Assembly (NCBI GenBank): GCA_951394045.1
Contig: OX595992.1
Coordinates: forward strand, 744,001 to 808,000
From: Nitzschia sp. DOCU1
Taxonomy: Eukaryota; Bacillariophyta; Bacillariophyceae; Bacillariales; Bacillariaceae
DNA: 64,000 nucleotides
Direction: 5' to 3'
The notes below the pieces were generated by a model. That model searched no databases. It worked only from the letters and a program-made list of their open reading frames with translations, and had not been told where the DNA came from. Positions within the stretch are counted from its first letter, which is position 1; each line of letters starts with the position of its first letter. The position numbers were made by a program, and so were the translations under genes. This document shows positions 1-9,982 of the stretch, one piece after another.

Positions 1-1012
1 CAATCACCTTGTCGACAATGGCTTTTCGCTTAAAGTACTTGCCATTGGCTAGCTGTTTGGAAATGATTCTCACAATGATCTTGCGATGCAGCCAATAATC
101 CTTTTTGTGGCCGTCTTGTTCTTTTTGTTGTAGGTCTGATTTAGATTTCTTTGACGACGTTTTTTGTTCGCTTGTCGCTGGCAGTTCTTTCCGCTTGCTA
201 TTCGCAGTACTTTGCGTCGCGCCTGATGCCTTGGGTTGGGCTGCTATCGCTGGAATGTCAAACTTGGGCGCCTGGGGCGGCTTTTCGTCTTCCTCGTCAT
301 CGTCACCATTGTTCTCATCATTGCCAAACGCCGAAGCCACCTTGACTTTTGGTGCTTTTTTCGATACTACCGCCGCCCCCAGGGCTACCTTGATGGGACC
401 ATCCTCGTCTCCCCGTTCCAGCTTGGTCGCCTCTGTATGAACGGTTCCACCGGCACGATCCAAAGCTTTGGCGGCTTCAATGCGTTGAATTTCCATACGT
501 TGCGCTTGTGCTTCCTCCAATGCTCGTTCCGCTTCTTCCCGACGTTGCATGGCTTCTTTTCGCGCCAAAATGGAAGCATCCCGCTCAATGTACGAGACAA
601 ACCATCCTCGTTCTGTTTCTTCAACGACACATTTACCCGTCTTGCCCAGATATTGCACAAAATCCGTAAGTGTCGCCCAGTGCGTAGCATTCATGTGAAT
701 ATGCTGCTTGTCGGAAATCAGTTCTTGATAGACATTGTTGGCATTGACTTTTTTGGTGCCATGCCGCATGCGGAGCGTCGCCAAATACGTCGTTTCGAAT
801 TCCTTGCTGTACTTGTCCAGAATGCCACCGGCGTTGTCACTGAAGATTTTCATTTGACGCAAGTGGGATTCGGACGTCAAGTGGCACTTGAAGCCGTTGG
901 CATCGCGGCACTGCTTCTCGCACATTTGACAGTAAAACTTGAGCTTTTGCAGGCCTTTGGCCTTGATGCGATTCCCAAGGTCTTTCGGGGTGCCCTTTTC
1001 TGCTTTCGGCAT
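1..1012 (-). CDS. KIN: KIN17 DNA/RNA-binding protein, 3' end beyond window
   Basis: Open minus-strand frame of 337 codons from the ATG at 1012, running off the left edge without a stop. The N-terminus (MPKAEKGTPKDLGNRIKAKG) is followed by a C2H2 zinc finger, CxMCxKQC with H45 and H51 region (TSESHLRQM), then the KIN17 winged-helix-like domain with WATLTDFVQYLGKTGKC and ETERGWFVSYIERD. A charged helical stretch (REEAERALEEAQAQR) and an acidic, disordered linker follow. The visible end (DYWLHRKIIVRIISKQLANG) matches the start of the KIN17 C-terminal SH3/KOW region. The family is nuclear, binds curved DNA and RNA, and is linked to replication, repair and splicing. Only the last part of the KOW region is missing. 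A long plus-strand frame over 236-1057 is its antisense shadow. Confidence 0.93.
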   Translation of the reverse strand, partial: MPKAEKGTPKDLGNRIKAKGLQKLKFYCQMCEKQCRDANGFKCHLTSESHLRQMKIFSDNAGGILDKYSKEFETTYLATLRMRHGTKKVNANNVYQELISDKQHIHMNATHWATLTDFVQYLGKTGKCVVEETERGWFVSYIERDASILARKEAMQRREEAERALEEAQAQRMEIQRIEAAKALDRAGGTVHTEATKLERGDEDGPIKVALGAAVVSKKAPKVKVASAFGNDENNGDDDEEDEKPPQAPKFDIPAIAAQPKASGATQSTANSKRKELPATSEQKTSSKKSKSDLQQKEQDGHKKDYWLHRKIIVRIISKQLANGKYFKRKAIVDKVI

Positions 1013-2839
1013 GATGACGATAATGATCAAGACGCTGTCAAGGGCACAACTTGTTGAACTGCTACGGGTTCAAGATGAAAGTGAAGCAAGTGTTGTTGTT
1101 GCTGTGGGTTGAAATGAAACGTACAGCGAGTGTCATCGTATCTCACCATTGTGAATTTTGTCTATAGTATGAATTTTGCAGGACAAATGTCCAGCAGACA
1201 TATGCCCGTGACTCGATAAGTTTGAACATGCAATAGACTGACTCGAGCACTTTGGGCAACAGTCAATTGAGTCACAAACGCTTTCACCTCGCGCCATGTC
1301 GATTTTCGGATGTTACTACTACTACTACGTTGACGATGACGAGACAACGCCAATGATATTATTAGGTATTATAGATACTCATCACTGGTGCTACTACTCA
1401 TTACAACTAGTTCTGTTTGCCGACCTCAGATTTTGCAATTAGCTGGCTCAATCAATGCAAAAAAGACGTCGCCTGTAAAGTTGCCGTTTTCCAAGGCAGG
1501 ACCCGATAATCAATGCTGGTTTGAATAGGGTAGCTATTGTGTCATGCTTCTGACAACGACATTTGGGTTGAAACAACGTTGATCCGAAAACGGTCGCCAA
1601 TCAGGATTGATTGGAGGCCACCGCCTCCATCATCGAGGGCCAAATAGCGTCGTGCCCCCTTGGAATCATGCGCATGCAACAATAGGAGACTCGATTCATT
1701 TCCTGCCACAGGCGTGCATTGTAGCATTCCACTATTACTAGCGAAGAAAGGAACTGAACCTGACTGCGGCCATTTGCACCTTGAAGAAGGTATCATCAAC
1801 GATGACGGGATAGCAAGCATTTGAATTTTGCTTTCCAGTGCCCAAAAGAGGCAAAAGGCACCAAGAATCCTCTCGTTGCTCTCTCGTTGCACAACGCCAT
1901 GAAATCCATCGCATCTTTTTCGTCGCCCATCATTCTGAAGTTTCGCGACTTGCCCTAGCCAGAAACAGGACACTTCGATTGTGGTAGTAACCCTGGTTGT
2001 GCCGCCACGACGGGTTGGTTGTTGTAGAGCCTTGTGTCCCGAGAATCAGCATCAAAATCTTCCTTTCCGGCGGTCGGCACAGCTTAATCATTTTCCTTTC
2101 TTTGTTCGATGGGAGTGGTGGGAGTGATGGTGGCATCAGGGTAAGCTATGATTGAGTTGAATGTTTCAAAAATGAAATGATCATGACGACGGTCGGTAGG
2201 ATATCGATATCCTTGGAGAAGATGAAAGCGGCCAATCACGGGAGGTGCGCGCAGGTCATTGAAAAAGAGAGTCATTGGAGTCCAAAATCGAATGGAGGAC
2301 ATTTGTCCTGTGAAGTTCTAATGATCGTTCGAATGATGAAATTAGCGCTATTTTACATAGGGGGAAATTTGATCAGACAAACTTTTCCGGGACATTTTGT
2401 CCTGCATATCTCGTGTGGATCACGGATTGTTGTCCCGTAAAGGTAAGCTAATGTGCCTTCGCGGTTTTCGAAGAAAGCGCACCGCCGAATAGTTGGACTC
2501 CATCCCCCGAACACCAGTCGAATAAGTCCATCTTCCTCGGCTCGTCGACTATCCACCACACTATGGCAAGTTATGCAACATAGCTCCCCATCAGCCCCCC
2601 TCCTCCCATTTCCATTTCTACTAGCAAGAGCGTAGCAGTGTTCCCTACCATGGTTTGCAAGAAGTACTGTGATCCCGTGTCATGTTTCTTGTCTACTTGC
2701 TAGACACTGGAGCTTGGCGAATTCCAGCAACAGTGCTCGGCGATTGATACCAAACAGAATGATGGCATGAATAGTAGACTTCAATGTAATTATACATCCA
2801 CAGCTACGGTAGTGTTCGAAAGAACCCATTTCATCCCTA
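1013..2839. other. Gap between KIN17 start and a MORN gene end
   Basis: About 1.8 kb upstream of KIN17 and downstream of the coiled-coil/MORN gene. It holds only short frames on both strands with no recognisable domain. One minus-strand frame (1542-1973) is listed separately with low confidence. Trinucleotide-like runs of act/tac occur near 1313-1328. No RNA gene or repeat family was recognised. Confidence 0.4.
1542..1973 (-). CDS. Possible small hypothetical protein
   Basis: A 143-codon frame in an otherwise empty gap. It is not recognised. The C-terminal half (HAHDSKGARRYLALDDGGGG and following) has plausible protein composition, but there is no domain, signal peptide or clear start context. 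It could be one exon of a gene whose other parts were not found, or chance. Confidence 0.2.
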   Translation of the reverse strand: MSCFWLGQVAKLQNDGRRKRCDGFHGVVQRESNERILGAFCLFWALESKIQMLAIPSSLMIPSSRCKWPQSGSVPFFASNSGMLQCTPVAGNESSLLLLHAHDSKGARRYLALDDGGGGLQSILIGDRFRINVVSTQMSLSEA

Positions 2840-4396
2840 CTACATTGCAACATTGTTATGAAACAGTTGGTTGCGTACCGTGGCCTTTCCTTTGACATAC
2901 ATTGTTCCCCTGCCATGAAGTTTTCCATCTCGAAGTTCTCCAAGATAGGTATCCCCATTACGAAATCGAATCGTTCCTGTACCATGGGGCAAGCCATTGG
3001 CATCTACCGGTCCGGTATAGGAGCCTTCTTGTCCGTTTACAACCACGTTCATCCGGCGCACCTTTGTCGCGGACTTGTTTGCAGAGGATGCCGATGGGCG
3101 CGTAACAGGTGTATCCTCCGAATGATCGAACGACGCAACAGAAGAAGCCTGTTGCTGCGGTTGGGAGCTACTGGAGGAGACAGAGAGTCCCAGTTGGCCC
3201 GCACTCTGACTGGACATGGACCGGACGATGCATAACAAATCATCCAGCTTGGAAGGCCCAGCGTCGGCCTCGTCCAGCTGTCGCATGGAAGACTGTACGA
3301 GCATTTGCGACATGGCCGAGACGGCCACTTCCCGGGGAGCAGAAGGAGGGGAGGAAAGGCCTGCATCGGTTGTTACATAACTTGGGGGTGCTCGTGGTGG
3401 TGACACTGGAAGGAACTGGCGTCGTTGCACTTCTCGTAGGGCAGCCTGAAGCTCCTGTACTTGATTTCGCAATTCTGAAATCACGGATTGATTGGCAGTA
3501 CGTTCCGCAATGAGCTTTTCATTTTCAAATTTGGAGGCATCGAGTTGCGATTGTAACGACTGGTTTCCATGTTCCTCTTGCTGCATCGCCGAGTTGTTAG
3601 CGTCTTTGAGATCGGCAAAGGCAGAAGATGAGGACTTATCTAGCATGCCGTCACTGTCATCATCACCATGCTGACGATGTAGCACGGCGCTCTGTTTATG
3701 TTGTCGTCGCTGCAACCTTTCCACCTTCCTTTCCATGGCAATCAGAGTCTTGTGACTGGAATCGGCCTCCACTCTCAAGTTGCCGTTTTCGCGTTGCAAA
3801 GTGACGATTTTAGATGCCATCTGTGCAATATTCTTAGTCAACGAATGGTAACTTTTCCGAATAGCGGAATATTTCTTTCGTATCGCTTCAGTTTCTTCGT
3901 CCGCCTCGGCGATTTTTGCTCGGAGATCCTTTTGCTTTTCAGCCGATTCAATTTGCAATGATTCGTGGCGTTGCATCAGCTGCTCTAGTCGAACTTGCAT
4001 CGTTTGCTTCTCCCGTTCTTGACTCTGCCTCAAGCTTTGAATTTGCTCTTCTTGTGTGGCGATCTTTTCATTCAAATCCTCGATTTCCATCATAATATCG
4101 GCGACTTGAATAGTACGGATTTTAATAGAGGCCGCCAAGGCTTCAGGGGCGCTCTCTTTCAGGGCCGTTTCCAGATCTGAAGACCGCTTGGCATAAAACT
4201 CTCGCTTTTCCATCATGGCTTCCATACTCGTCTGAAGCCCATTCACCATACCGATCAAACGAGCCGCCTTTCTCTGCCTGTTGACTTCACCATTCTGCGG
4301 CGATTGCGGTTTGGATTCCTTATTTTGGGGGGAAGCATCCATCGGGGGGTCCGGCGGGGCTGCTTTCCTTTGAGCTACCTCTTGATAAGGGGGCAT
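2840..4396 (-). CDS. Coiled-coil protein with C-terminal MORN repeats (paralogue 1)
   Basis: 518 residues, single exon. After a proline-rich start, residues about 45-330 are rich in heptads (KREFYAKRSSDLETALKESA; IEDLNEKIATQEEQIQSLRQ) and predict a long coiled coil. A Ser/Gln-rich linker follows. The C-terminus has MORN motifs: YTGPVDANGLPHGTGTIRF and TYLGELRDGKLHGRGTMYV. MORN repeats bind phospholipid or protein and act in membrane and cytoskeleton scaffolds. The same arrangement and a closely similar MORN end occur in the gene at 17508-18602, so the two are paralogues. The specific role is unknown. An antisense frame at 2858-3235 is a shadow. Confidence 0.85.
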   Translation of the reverse strand: MPPYQEVAQRKAAPPDPPMDASPQNKESKPQSPQNGEVNRQRKAARLIGMVNGLQTSMEAMMEKREFYAKRSSDLETALKESAPEALAASIKIRTIQVADIMMEIEDLNEKIATQEEQIQSLRQSQEREKQTMQVRLEQLMQRHESLQIESAEKQKDLRAKIAEADEETEAIRKKYSAIRKSYHSLTKNIAQMASKIVTLQRENGNLRVEADSSHKTLIAMERKVERLQRRQHKQSAVLHRQHGDDDSDGMLDKSSSSAFADLKDANNSAMQQEEHGNQSLQSQLDASKFENEKLIAERTANQSVISELRNQVQELQAALREVQRRQFLPVSPPRAPPSYVTTDAGLSSPPSAPREVAVSAMSQMLVQSSMRQLDEADAGPSKLDDLLCIVRSMSSQSAGQLGLSVSSSSSQPQQQASSVASFDHSEDTPVTRPSASSANKSATKVRRMNVVVNGQEGSYTGPVDANGLPHGTGTIRFRNGDTYLGELRDGKLHGRGTMYVKGKATVRNQLFHNNVAM

Positions 4397-4953
4397 CGAC
4401 AGTTTACACTCTGAAAGGGAGATTGCAGTGGCAAAATCCCATGAATTCTATTGCGTCTGCTGCCGATTGATGATTAGAGAGTTTGTATGTGTGCCGCAAG
4501 AAGCGACGACTTGACTTCCACAACATAAAACAATGGCCACGATGAATATGATTGAACGCAAAATTTTGGCCGCAATTTTTTGTTAAGGTAGATGGTGGGT
4601 AGGCCGGCTCGCGACCGCCGACGCGATGAGATAAATATTTTGCCTAGGTACTTTCTTCTCGCCGAAATTCGAAAATGCCCAACGGTCGCGAAAGCCTCCG
4701 CTTGCGCGCGAACCCAGATTCCGCATCCAAGACTCCAAAGCGTGAATGGGTGCGACCGACAGAGGGACGCACCAAATGCTCGATCCACTTGACCACTGGC
4801 GGACTATGAGCGAAACCTACAGTATCCTACAGCTGCGACCCTTTCCGATCTATCGGGTCGAACCAAGTGCAAGATGATGATAGAGAATGAGCTACACTAG
4901 CCACTCTAGTAGTCGAGACCCTTTTCCAAATTTCCACACAGCATTTTTAGCTT
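4397..4953. other. Intergenic: MORN gene promoter and sulfatase 3' end
   Basis: 557 bp between two minus-strand genes. Short overlapping frames on both strands (about 4474-4792) have no recognisable content. A D-arm-like sequence on the minus strand near 4780-4797 does not fold into a tRNA. Nothing else was seen. Confidence 0.4.
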
Positions 4954-6735
4954 TCAGGCGCGCCTACGGAAAATATCTAGGAAAAATGATACATAGCAAC
5001 GAGGGCGCCAAAGGAAATCCTGCAGGTGAGAGGCGCTTGATGCGGACGGAGACACTATCTCATTTTCCATGCTGGGACTTTTAGTGGGCGGGGTGGATTC
5101 CCTGACTTCAGAACAATTTGACTCGTACGCCCTGGAATACATAACAGAGCTGTGCCAATCATCAAATTTCTGCACTAGAACCTCCAAAACGTCAGGAAAT
5201 GCTTCTGCCAGATCATATCGTTCTCCCAGATCACTTTCCAAATCAAATAGTTGAGGTAGTTGGCACTCACTCATAGTACAACTTTTACTACCATGTACAT
5301 ACTTCCACCTCCCATAGCGATAGCCCCATCCGTTCGATACCAACAGATCGGTATCGTAGTATCCGATGCCAAAGCCTCGAGTACCCTCATCCGTATCACG
5401 CCAACGAAATCCCGTGTGATTCCGCAACAGTGGAAGGATACTACGTCCGTCAAGGGCCCAGGATTGCTGTTCAGGAGGGCGATCAACAGACAGTACTTCC
5501 ATTATCGTAGGAAGAAAGTCCGTCGTAACCACCGTTTCCCAAGAAACCCCAGTGCCTTTTACTTCTGCTGGATATGATATGACACCAGCCACGCGATGCC
5601 CGCCCTCATAAATATCACGTTTGCGGCCCCGTAGTGGACCGGCAGATCCTGGTGCTTCCTTGGGTCGTTGTGGATCCGTGTCTGCATTCTCGCAGATCCC
5701 CATTGGAGGACAATTTTCTTCGGGTCCATTGTCGGCGGCAAACCATATCATAGTATTTTCGTAGTACTCGTGCTGCTTCAGCGCATGCAAGATGATCCCA
5801 ACGGCATTGTCTAGCTCGGTCAAACAAGCATAGTAGTCCAATTCTTCGTCAGTGTAGGCCGGTGCTCCCGGCGCTGGCGGCCGACAGGTTTCTCCGTTGG
5901 CGCAAGCTTCTTTCGCCGCCTGTGATCCAATAAACGGAATGTGACAGTTATGAAAACTGATCTGCGCCAAGAAGGGCTTTTGTTGCAGACTGCGTTCGGC
6001 GAGAAAGCGTGAAAAGGCGTCTGCCAAATACAAGGAATCGTGGGCGGGTGTGGGCTCCGTCAAGTTGGTGACTCCATGTGGAGCCATAGGATCGTCCCAC
6101 CAATAATTGAAGCAGCATTTCCCCTCGGGGAAGCAATGATTTGGTCCATGATAGTGACCGAAGTTGCAATTTTCCACCCACTCGGCTTTGCATTGGCAGT
6201 TCAGCGTAGCAGTGGGCGCCACCTCCATGGTGGCATTCATTTTGGTGAAGCCATGTGTCATTGGGGATGACGTACGCCCACCATACGCCTCGGAATCGTT
6301 GAAAAAGGAGCCCAAGTGCCACTTTCCTGCAAAGTATGCTCCACCTTTGTCATACTCGTCCGGATAGGCAGTTCGAACGGCATCCCCGACTGTAAACGTA
6401 CGGGAAGGGGCGAATTCAAAGTCTGTAATGCACTGGGACATGTCACTGCAACCATACACAAAGTCTACACAATCTCGAAAATGATTTCGTCCCGTCAAAA
6501 CGGTCGCACGTGTGGGTGAACACACGGTGCCCCCACTATGGAAATCCTGCAGCAGCACCGATCCTTCAGTGCGGGCCCATTGATCAATGTTGGGGGTAAA
6601 TGCCGTCCCATTGTTGTAGCTGAAATCGGCCCATCCAATGTCATCTGCGAGCAAGAACAAAAAGCTGGGTAACGACGGAGTTGTCATTGTACAACACGTC
6701 GTGCTGTCTGGACGCTTGTTGTGGTAAAGGTGCAC
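4954..6735 (-). CDS. Arylsulfatase-type sulfatase
   Basis: 593 residues, single exon. The sulfatase fold starts at once: LLADDIGWADFSYN holds the metal-binding Asp pair near residue 31. The formylglycine signature CSPTRATVLTGR follows, with the modifiable Cys at residue 72. AGKWHLGSFF supplies the Lys/His pair, AADNGPEE the late metal site, and GRKRDIYEGGHRVAG the C-terminal signature. The family hydrolyses sulfate esters, here probably on sulfated polysaccharide or glycosaminoglycan-like substrates (arylsulfatase B-like). A Cys-rich insert lies around residues 200-240. Starts at Met1 or Met17 (6687) are both possible. Neither gives a signal peptide before the core, which is odd for a usually secreted enzyme, so an unseen 5' exon is possible. 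Confidence 0.9.
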   Translation of the reverse strand: MHLYHNKRPDSTTCCTMTTPSLPSFLFLLADDIGWADFSYNNGTAFTPNIDQWARTEGSVLLQDFHSGGTVCSPTRATVLTGRNHFRDCVDFVYGCSDMSQCITDFEFAPSRTFTVGDAVRTAYPDEYDKGGAYFAGKWHLGSFFNDSEAYGGRTSSPMTHGFTKMNATMEVAPTATLNCQCKAEWVENCNFGHYHGPNHCFPEGKCCFNYWWDDPMAPHGVTNLTEPTPAHDSLYLADAFSRFLAERSLQQKPFLAQISFHNCHIPFIGSQAAKEACANGETCRPPAPGAPAYTDEELDYYACLTELDNAVGIILHALKQHEYYENTMIWFAADNGPEENCPPMGICENADTDPQRPKEAPGSAGPLRGRKRDIYEGGHRVAGVISYPAEVKGTGVSWETVVTTDFLPTIMEVLSVDRPPEQQSWALDGRSILPLLRNHTGFRWRDTDEGTRGFGIGYYDTDLLVSNGWGYRYGRWKYVHGSKSCTMSECQLPQLFDLESDLGERYDLAEAFPDVLEVLVQKFDDWHSSVMYSRAYESNCSEVRESTPPTKSPSMENEIVSPSASSASHLQDFLWRPRCYVSFFLDIFRRRA

Positions 6736-7062
6736 TATCCATCATCGTCGATAGTGGATTTGGGTATTTTTGAACTGCATCTCATCTCGCATGTGGATGA
6801 GCCGTCACACGGAAGAATCTTCTACGACTAAAATGACCTTACGTCAGGCAAATTGCTTTTTTCAATCGAACCAATGGCACAATGCAAATTCACGCAAAAA
6901 AGGAACGGAAGAAACCCTGCAATGGCTACAAACCTCTGTGATATTTCAAGACAGCCCTGTATGATAGCACCAGTTCTACTGGTACCAGAAATGTAGTAAA
7001 GCTGACAGCAAGGAGCACGTTCTGGAATATTTGTACTTCGCTAACACAATTCTTTGCGTTGC
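6736..7062. other. Intergenic: sulfatase upstream region
   Basis: 327 bp between two minus-strand genes. No coding, RNA or repeat feature was recognised. If the sulfatase has a missing 5' exon with a signal peptide, it should lie here, but no convincing donor/acceptor pair was found. Confidence 0.35.
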
Positions 7063-9519
7063 CTATCCTTTGCCTATTTCGTTGTCAGTGTCTTGAAAAA
7101 TGAATGCAAGTTCCATGGCAGCAATGTCTAGACGTCTTTGTCCCAGATGGTGACCCCCCGTCTCTTCAATGTGCAAAAAGACCTTATCTTTGGCGGTCCG
7201 CGTCATGTGATCCCGCACCTTCTTTGCAAAGATGGTGGGATTCCAAAATGGGACATGTTCATCGTCCAATGTTCCTATTAGCAAACACCGTGGATACTCT
7301 TCAGTGTTCGGCGCAACGTTCTGAACAGGACAGTAGGACCGAATAACTTGATCAACTTCAGAATCAGCACGTGGATTTCCGAATTCGTCCCACTCATGAG
7401 CGGTGAGATACAGATCAGGATTGGTCATGGTAACGTACACGTCCAAGAAGGGATTCGTGAGAATGAGATTGCCAAAAAGTTCTGGTCGCTGATTGACTGC
7501 GGCTCCAATCATGACACCGGCAGCTGAATAGCCCTTCGCAGTCAATGGACCCTCCCACCGATTTCGAAGATACTCGGCACATGCGATAAAGTCTTGAACC
7601 ACTTTGGGTTTGTTGAGATGTCGTCCAGCATGGTACCACGCATTTCCCATCTCCCCACCCCCTCGAGTGTGGGCAAAGGCGAGCACATGCCCGCTTTCCA
7701 GGAGCGGGACCAACGCAGGATCAAATCCCATGTTTACAGACTCCCCATAGGACCCATAGCCGATCAGAACTATAGGTTTGGGATCTTGATTGCTTTTTTC
7801 GCTCTTATTGGATGATCCAAACCAACTCCAAATCGAAGTCGATAAGTCATTGCTATCCTTCCGATACAGCACGCTCAACGGAATTTGTGTTCCGTCAGAA
7901 CTTGACACCATGACACGTTCTTGTTGGTAGTCTAACGTCGTAGGATCAATGCCACCCACATGCCGTAGCTCGTTGGAAGCAAAGTCCAGTTCATAGTTGG
8001 CAGGCGGCATCACGGGAGTCTCCACCAAAAGGTTTAGCGTGTGAGCACCAAACCAAACGTTGCCTGCCGGCGCCACCTGCATACATGGCGCTCTATCACC
8101 CATGGTCAACGGAATAGTTACACTATGGCTGGCATCCTGGGAATTCCGATTTTGAAGTGTAATTTGTGGAATCCCCGTTTTCGTCGACTTTTCGTAGAGA
8201 ACCAGATAGTCTCGAAAGAGATCCATGTCCGTAATGATTTTGTCGCGTGCTGTAGTAGAATCCGAGATTCCAAGACTTGCCGGATCCATGGGCAGAGACC
8301 AAACGGATGTTTCCAATAGTCGATAGTCACCTCCTCCGTGGGATAGCAGCATGACAATATCTCCCTTTTCTCCAACATCTAAATGGTACTGTACCGATTC
8401 TTGCCGAGGCAGCACCAATTCGAGTGAATTTGGTCCCTGGCTGAGATAGATTTCATTGCTAGTCTTGGTCATGAGATGAATTGAAACGTATTGGCAGCCT
8501 TTGGTACGTTGTACATCCACCATTTCGGCGGGATCATTGGATTGAATCACAAGATGTGACTCCTCCACATGGAGGACCGTCGAATGGACAGTAGAAACCA
8601 GGACACGGTCGGGACGCCCCAGCTCGTCTGTTCCGACAAAATACAAGGAATGGACGTCCCCTCCTTCCAAGGAAAGCATGGGCCCCCATTCGAGACCAAC
8701 CAACGAAGTGTACAGGCTACCATCACCAACGTACTCCAGTGCGCCTTGGTGGTCACTCTCAATGTGGCGAAGACGAACTTGACGACGCCCTGTCGATGCT
8801 GACTCTACCAAACAAGCGATACAAGATTCATCGACCGTCAATGACAACGATAAAACTTCGTCGTCGGGTTCTAGTTCGAGAACAACTTGTGAGCTGCTTC
8901 GATCGCCCTGCCAATATCTCTGGTAAATGCGCCGACCCGACGTCGTCGCATCCGACGAATCATTATCAGCAGCAGCAAATTCGTACACCCATGTGCCCGT
9001 AGGTCCGTACTCTGGACGAGGGTTTTGTTGCTGTTGCTGCTTCCAAGCATTATAGACGAGATTTTGTGTTTGTTCTAGTAGCTTGGGATCGATACGCCGC
9101 TGTGTGTGTAACGTCTCTAGTTGGAGCTCGGCTAAAATGTGAGGCGACAGGCGATGCCGCTTCCGTTGTCGATACTTGTCATACGGATCGCTTTCGTCGT
9201 CGATGATGGGAGGTGTTGTCGCATGATTGGATGCCGAAAGGGTCCCTTGCGATGCCCATCGACGACAGCCAGCATTGGATGGTGCAGAAATGGAAACACC
9301 ACCCCAGCGTGGAGCCGATATGCCAGACGATCCTGTCGATGCCGCACACAACGGGGGCAAAAGCTGTCGAATTATTCTCGCCCCATTCCAATTTGATTGC
9401 TGGTCGATGATTCTTCCAAGAACCGATCTCGACGACACGTTTGCCACTGATGACAGCATGCGTCGGCGCCGAACGCCAGAAACTGCTTGGTGTTGCAACT
9501 TGGAGATTCCAGCTACCAT
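7063..9519 (-). CDS. Oligopeptidase B-like serine peptidase (S9A family)
   Basis: 818 residues, single exon. The N-terminus is rich in Arg and Ser (GVRRRRMLSSVANVSSRSVL) and looks like an organellar, probably mitochondrial, presequence. A beta-propeller-like middle is followed by an alpha/beta-hydrolase domain: VLIGYGSYG, AFAHTRGGGEMG and the nucleophile elbow GYSAAGVMIGAAVNQRPELF with Ser near 665. Asp at about 752-753 (GTLDDEHVPFW) and His at about 790-791 (EETGGHHLGQRR) complete the triad. The nucleophile elbow reads GYSAAG where bacterial oligopeptidase B has GRSAGG. The family cleaves short peptides after basic residues. Substrate preference here is inferred, not shown. Confidence 0.88.
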   Translation of the reverse strand: MVAGISKLQHQAVSGVRRRRMLSSVANVSSRSVLGRIIDQQSNWNGARIIRQLLPPLCAASTGSSGISAPRWGGVSISAPSNAGCRRWASQGTLSASNHATTPPIIDDESDPYDKYRQRKRHRLSPHILAELQLETLHTQRRIDPKLLEQTQNLVYNAWKQQQQQNPRPEYGPTGTWVYEFAAADNDSSDATTSGRRIYQRYWQGDRSSSQVVLELEPDDEVLSLSLTVDESCIACLVESASTGRRQVRLRHIESDHQGALEYVGDGSLYTSLVGLEWGPMLSLEGGDVHSLYFVGTDELGRPDRVLVSTVHSTVLHVEESHLVIQSNDPAEMVDVQRTKGCQYVSIHLMTKTSNEIYLSQGPNSLELVLPRQESVQYHLDVGEKGDIVMLLSHGGGDYRLLETSVWSLPMDPASLGISDSTTARDKIITDMDLFRDYLVLYEKSTKTGIPQITLQNRNSQDASHSVTIPLTMGDRAPCMQVAPAGNVWFGAHTLNLLVETPVMPPANYELDFASNELRHVGGIDPTTLDYQQERVMVSSSDGTQIPLSVLYRKDSNDLSTSIWSWFGSSNKSEKSNQDPKPIVLIGYGSYGESVNMGFDPALVPLLESGHVLAFAHTRGGGEMGNAWYHAGRHLNKPKVVQDFIACAEYLRNRWEGPLTAKGYSAAGVMIGAAVNQRPELFGNLILTNPFLDVYVTMTNPDLYLTAHEWDEFGNPRADSEVDQVIRSYCPVQNVAPNTEEYPRCLLIGTLDDEHVPFWNPTIFAKKVRDHMTRTAKDKVFLHIEETGGHHLGQRRLDIAAMELAFIFQDTDNEIGKG

Positions 9520-9982
9520 CGTCTCAAATACCAGCAGCAGCTGACTGACTCAAGGACAGCAAAGGATTACACCCAACAAAGCGGGGAGTCCAACACAAAT
9601 GTCGAAATGAGTTTATGGCAGTTCCTCATCGCATATGGCATAGCATCACGACAAAAATGGTGCGAGACGACGACGCAAGATCTTTCGAAAAAGATCGCAT
9701 CGTACCACAATTCCAGATTCCAAAATATCCGTTCGTTTGCGTCCGAAATATCCCGGCAACGGCAACGAACAACAATTTCCGAAGACGTGAGTCGACTTGT
9801 GCGATCAAAGACTGTGATCGCGTTGTGGCTTCTGGCGGGAAATCACAAAATGACCCTGCCCATCAGCATATGTCTCATTGATTCCTTCACTCCTTGCTTT
9901 CGTCAGGGATGGTACCATCTGTAATACCACTTTGCTTCCTATTTCACATTCATAGAACATCGCCACTATCGCTAACTAACGA
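9520..9982. promoter_or_regulatory. Divergent promoter region
   Basis: 463 bp between the divergent starts of the S9 peptidase and the methyltransferase-like gene. Frames at 9487-9924 on the plus strand have no recognisable content. Presumably it carries both promoters, but no individual element was identified. Confidence 0.45.

Noticed and set aside
236..1057. Long plus-strand frame of 273 codons
   Set aside because: It is antisense to the KIN17 frame, which has clear family motifs and runs to the window edge.
4730..4797. tRNA-like D-arm on the minus strand
   Set aside because: No matching anticodon stem, T-arm or acceptor pairing could be found.
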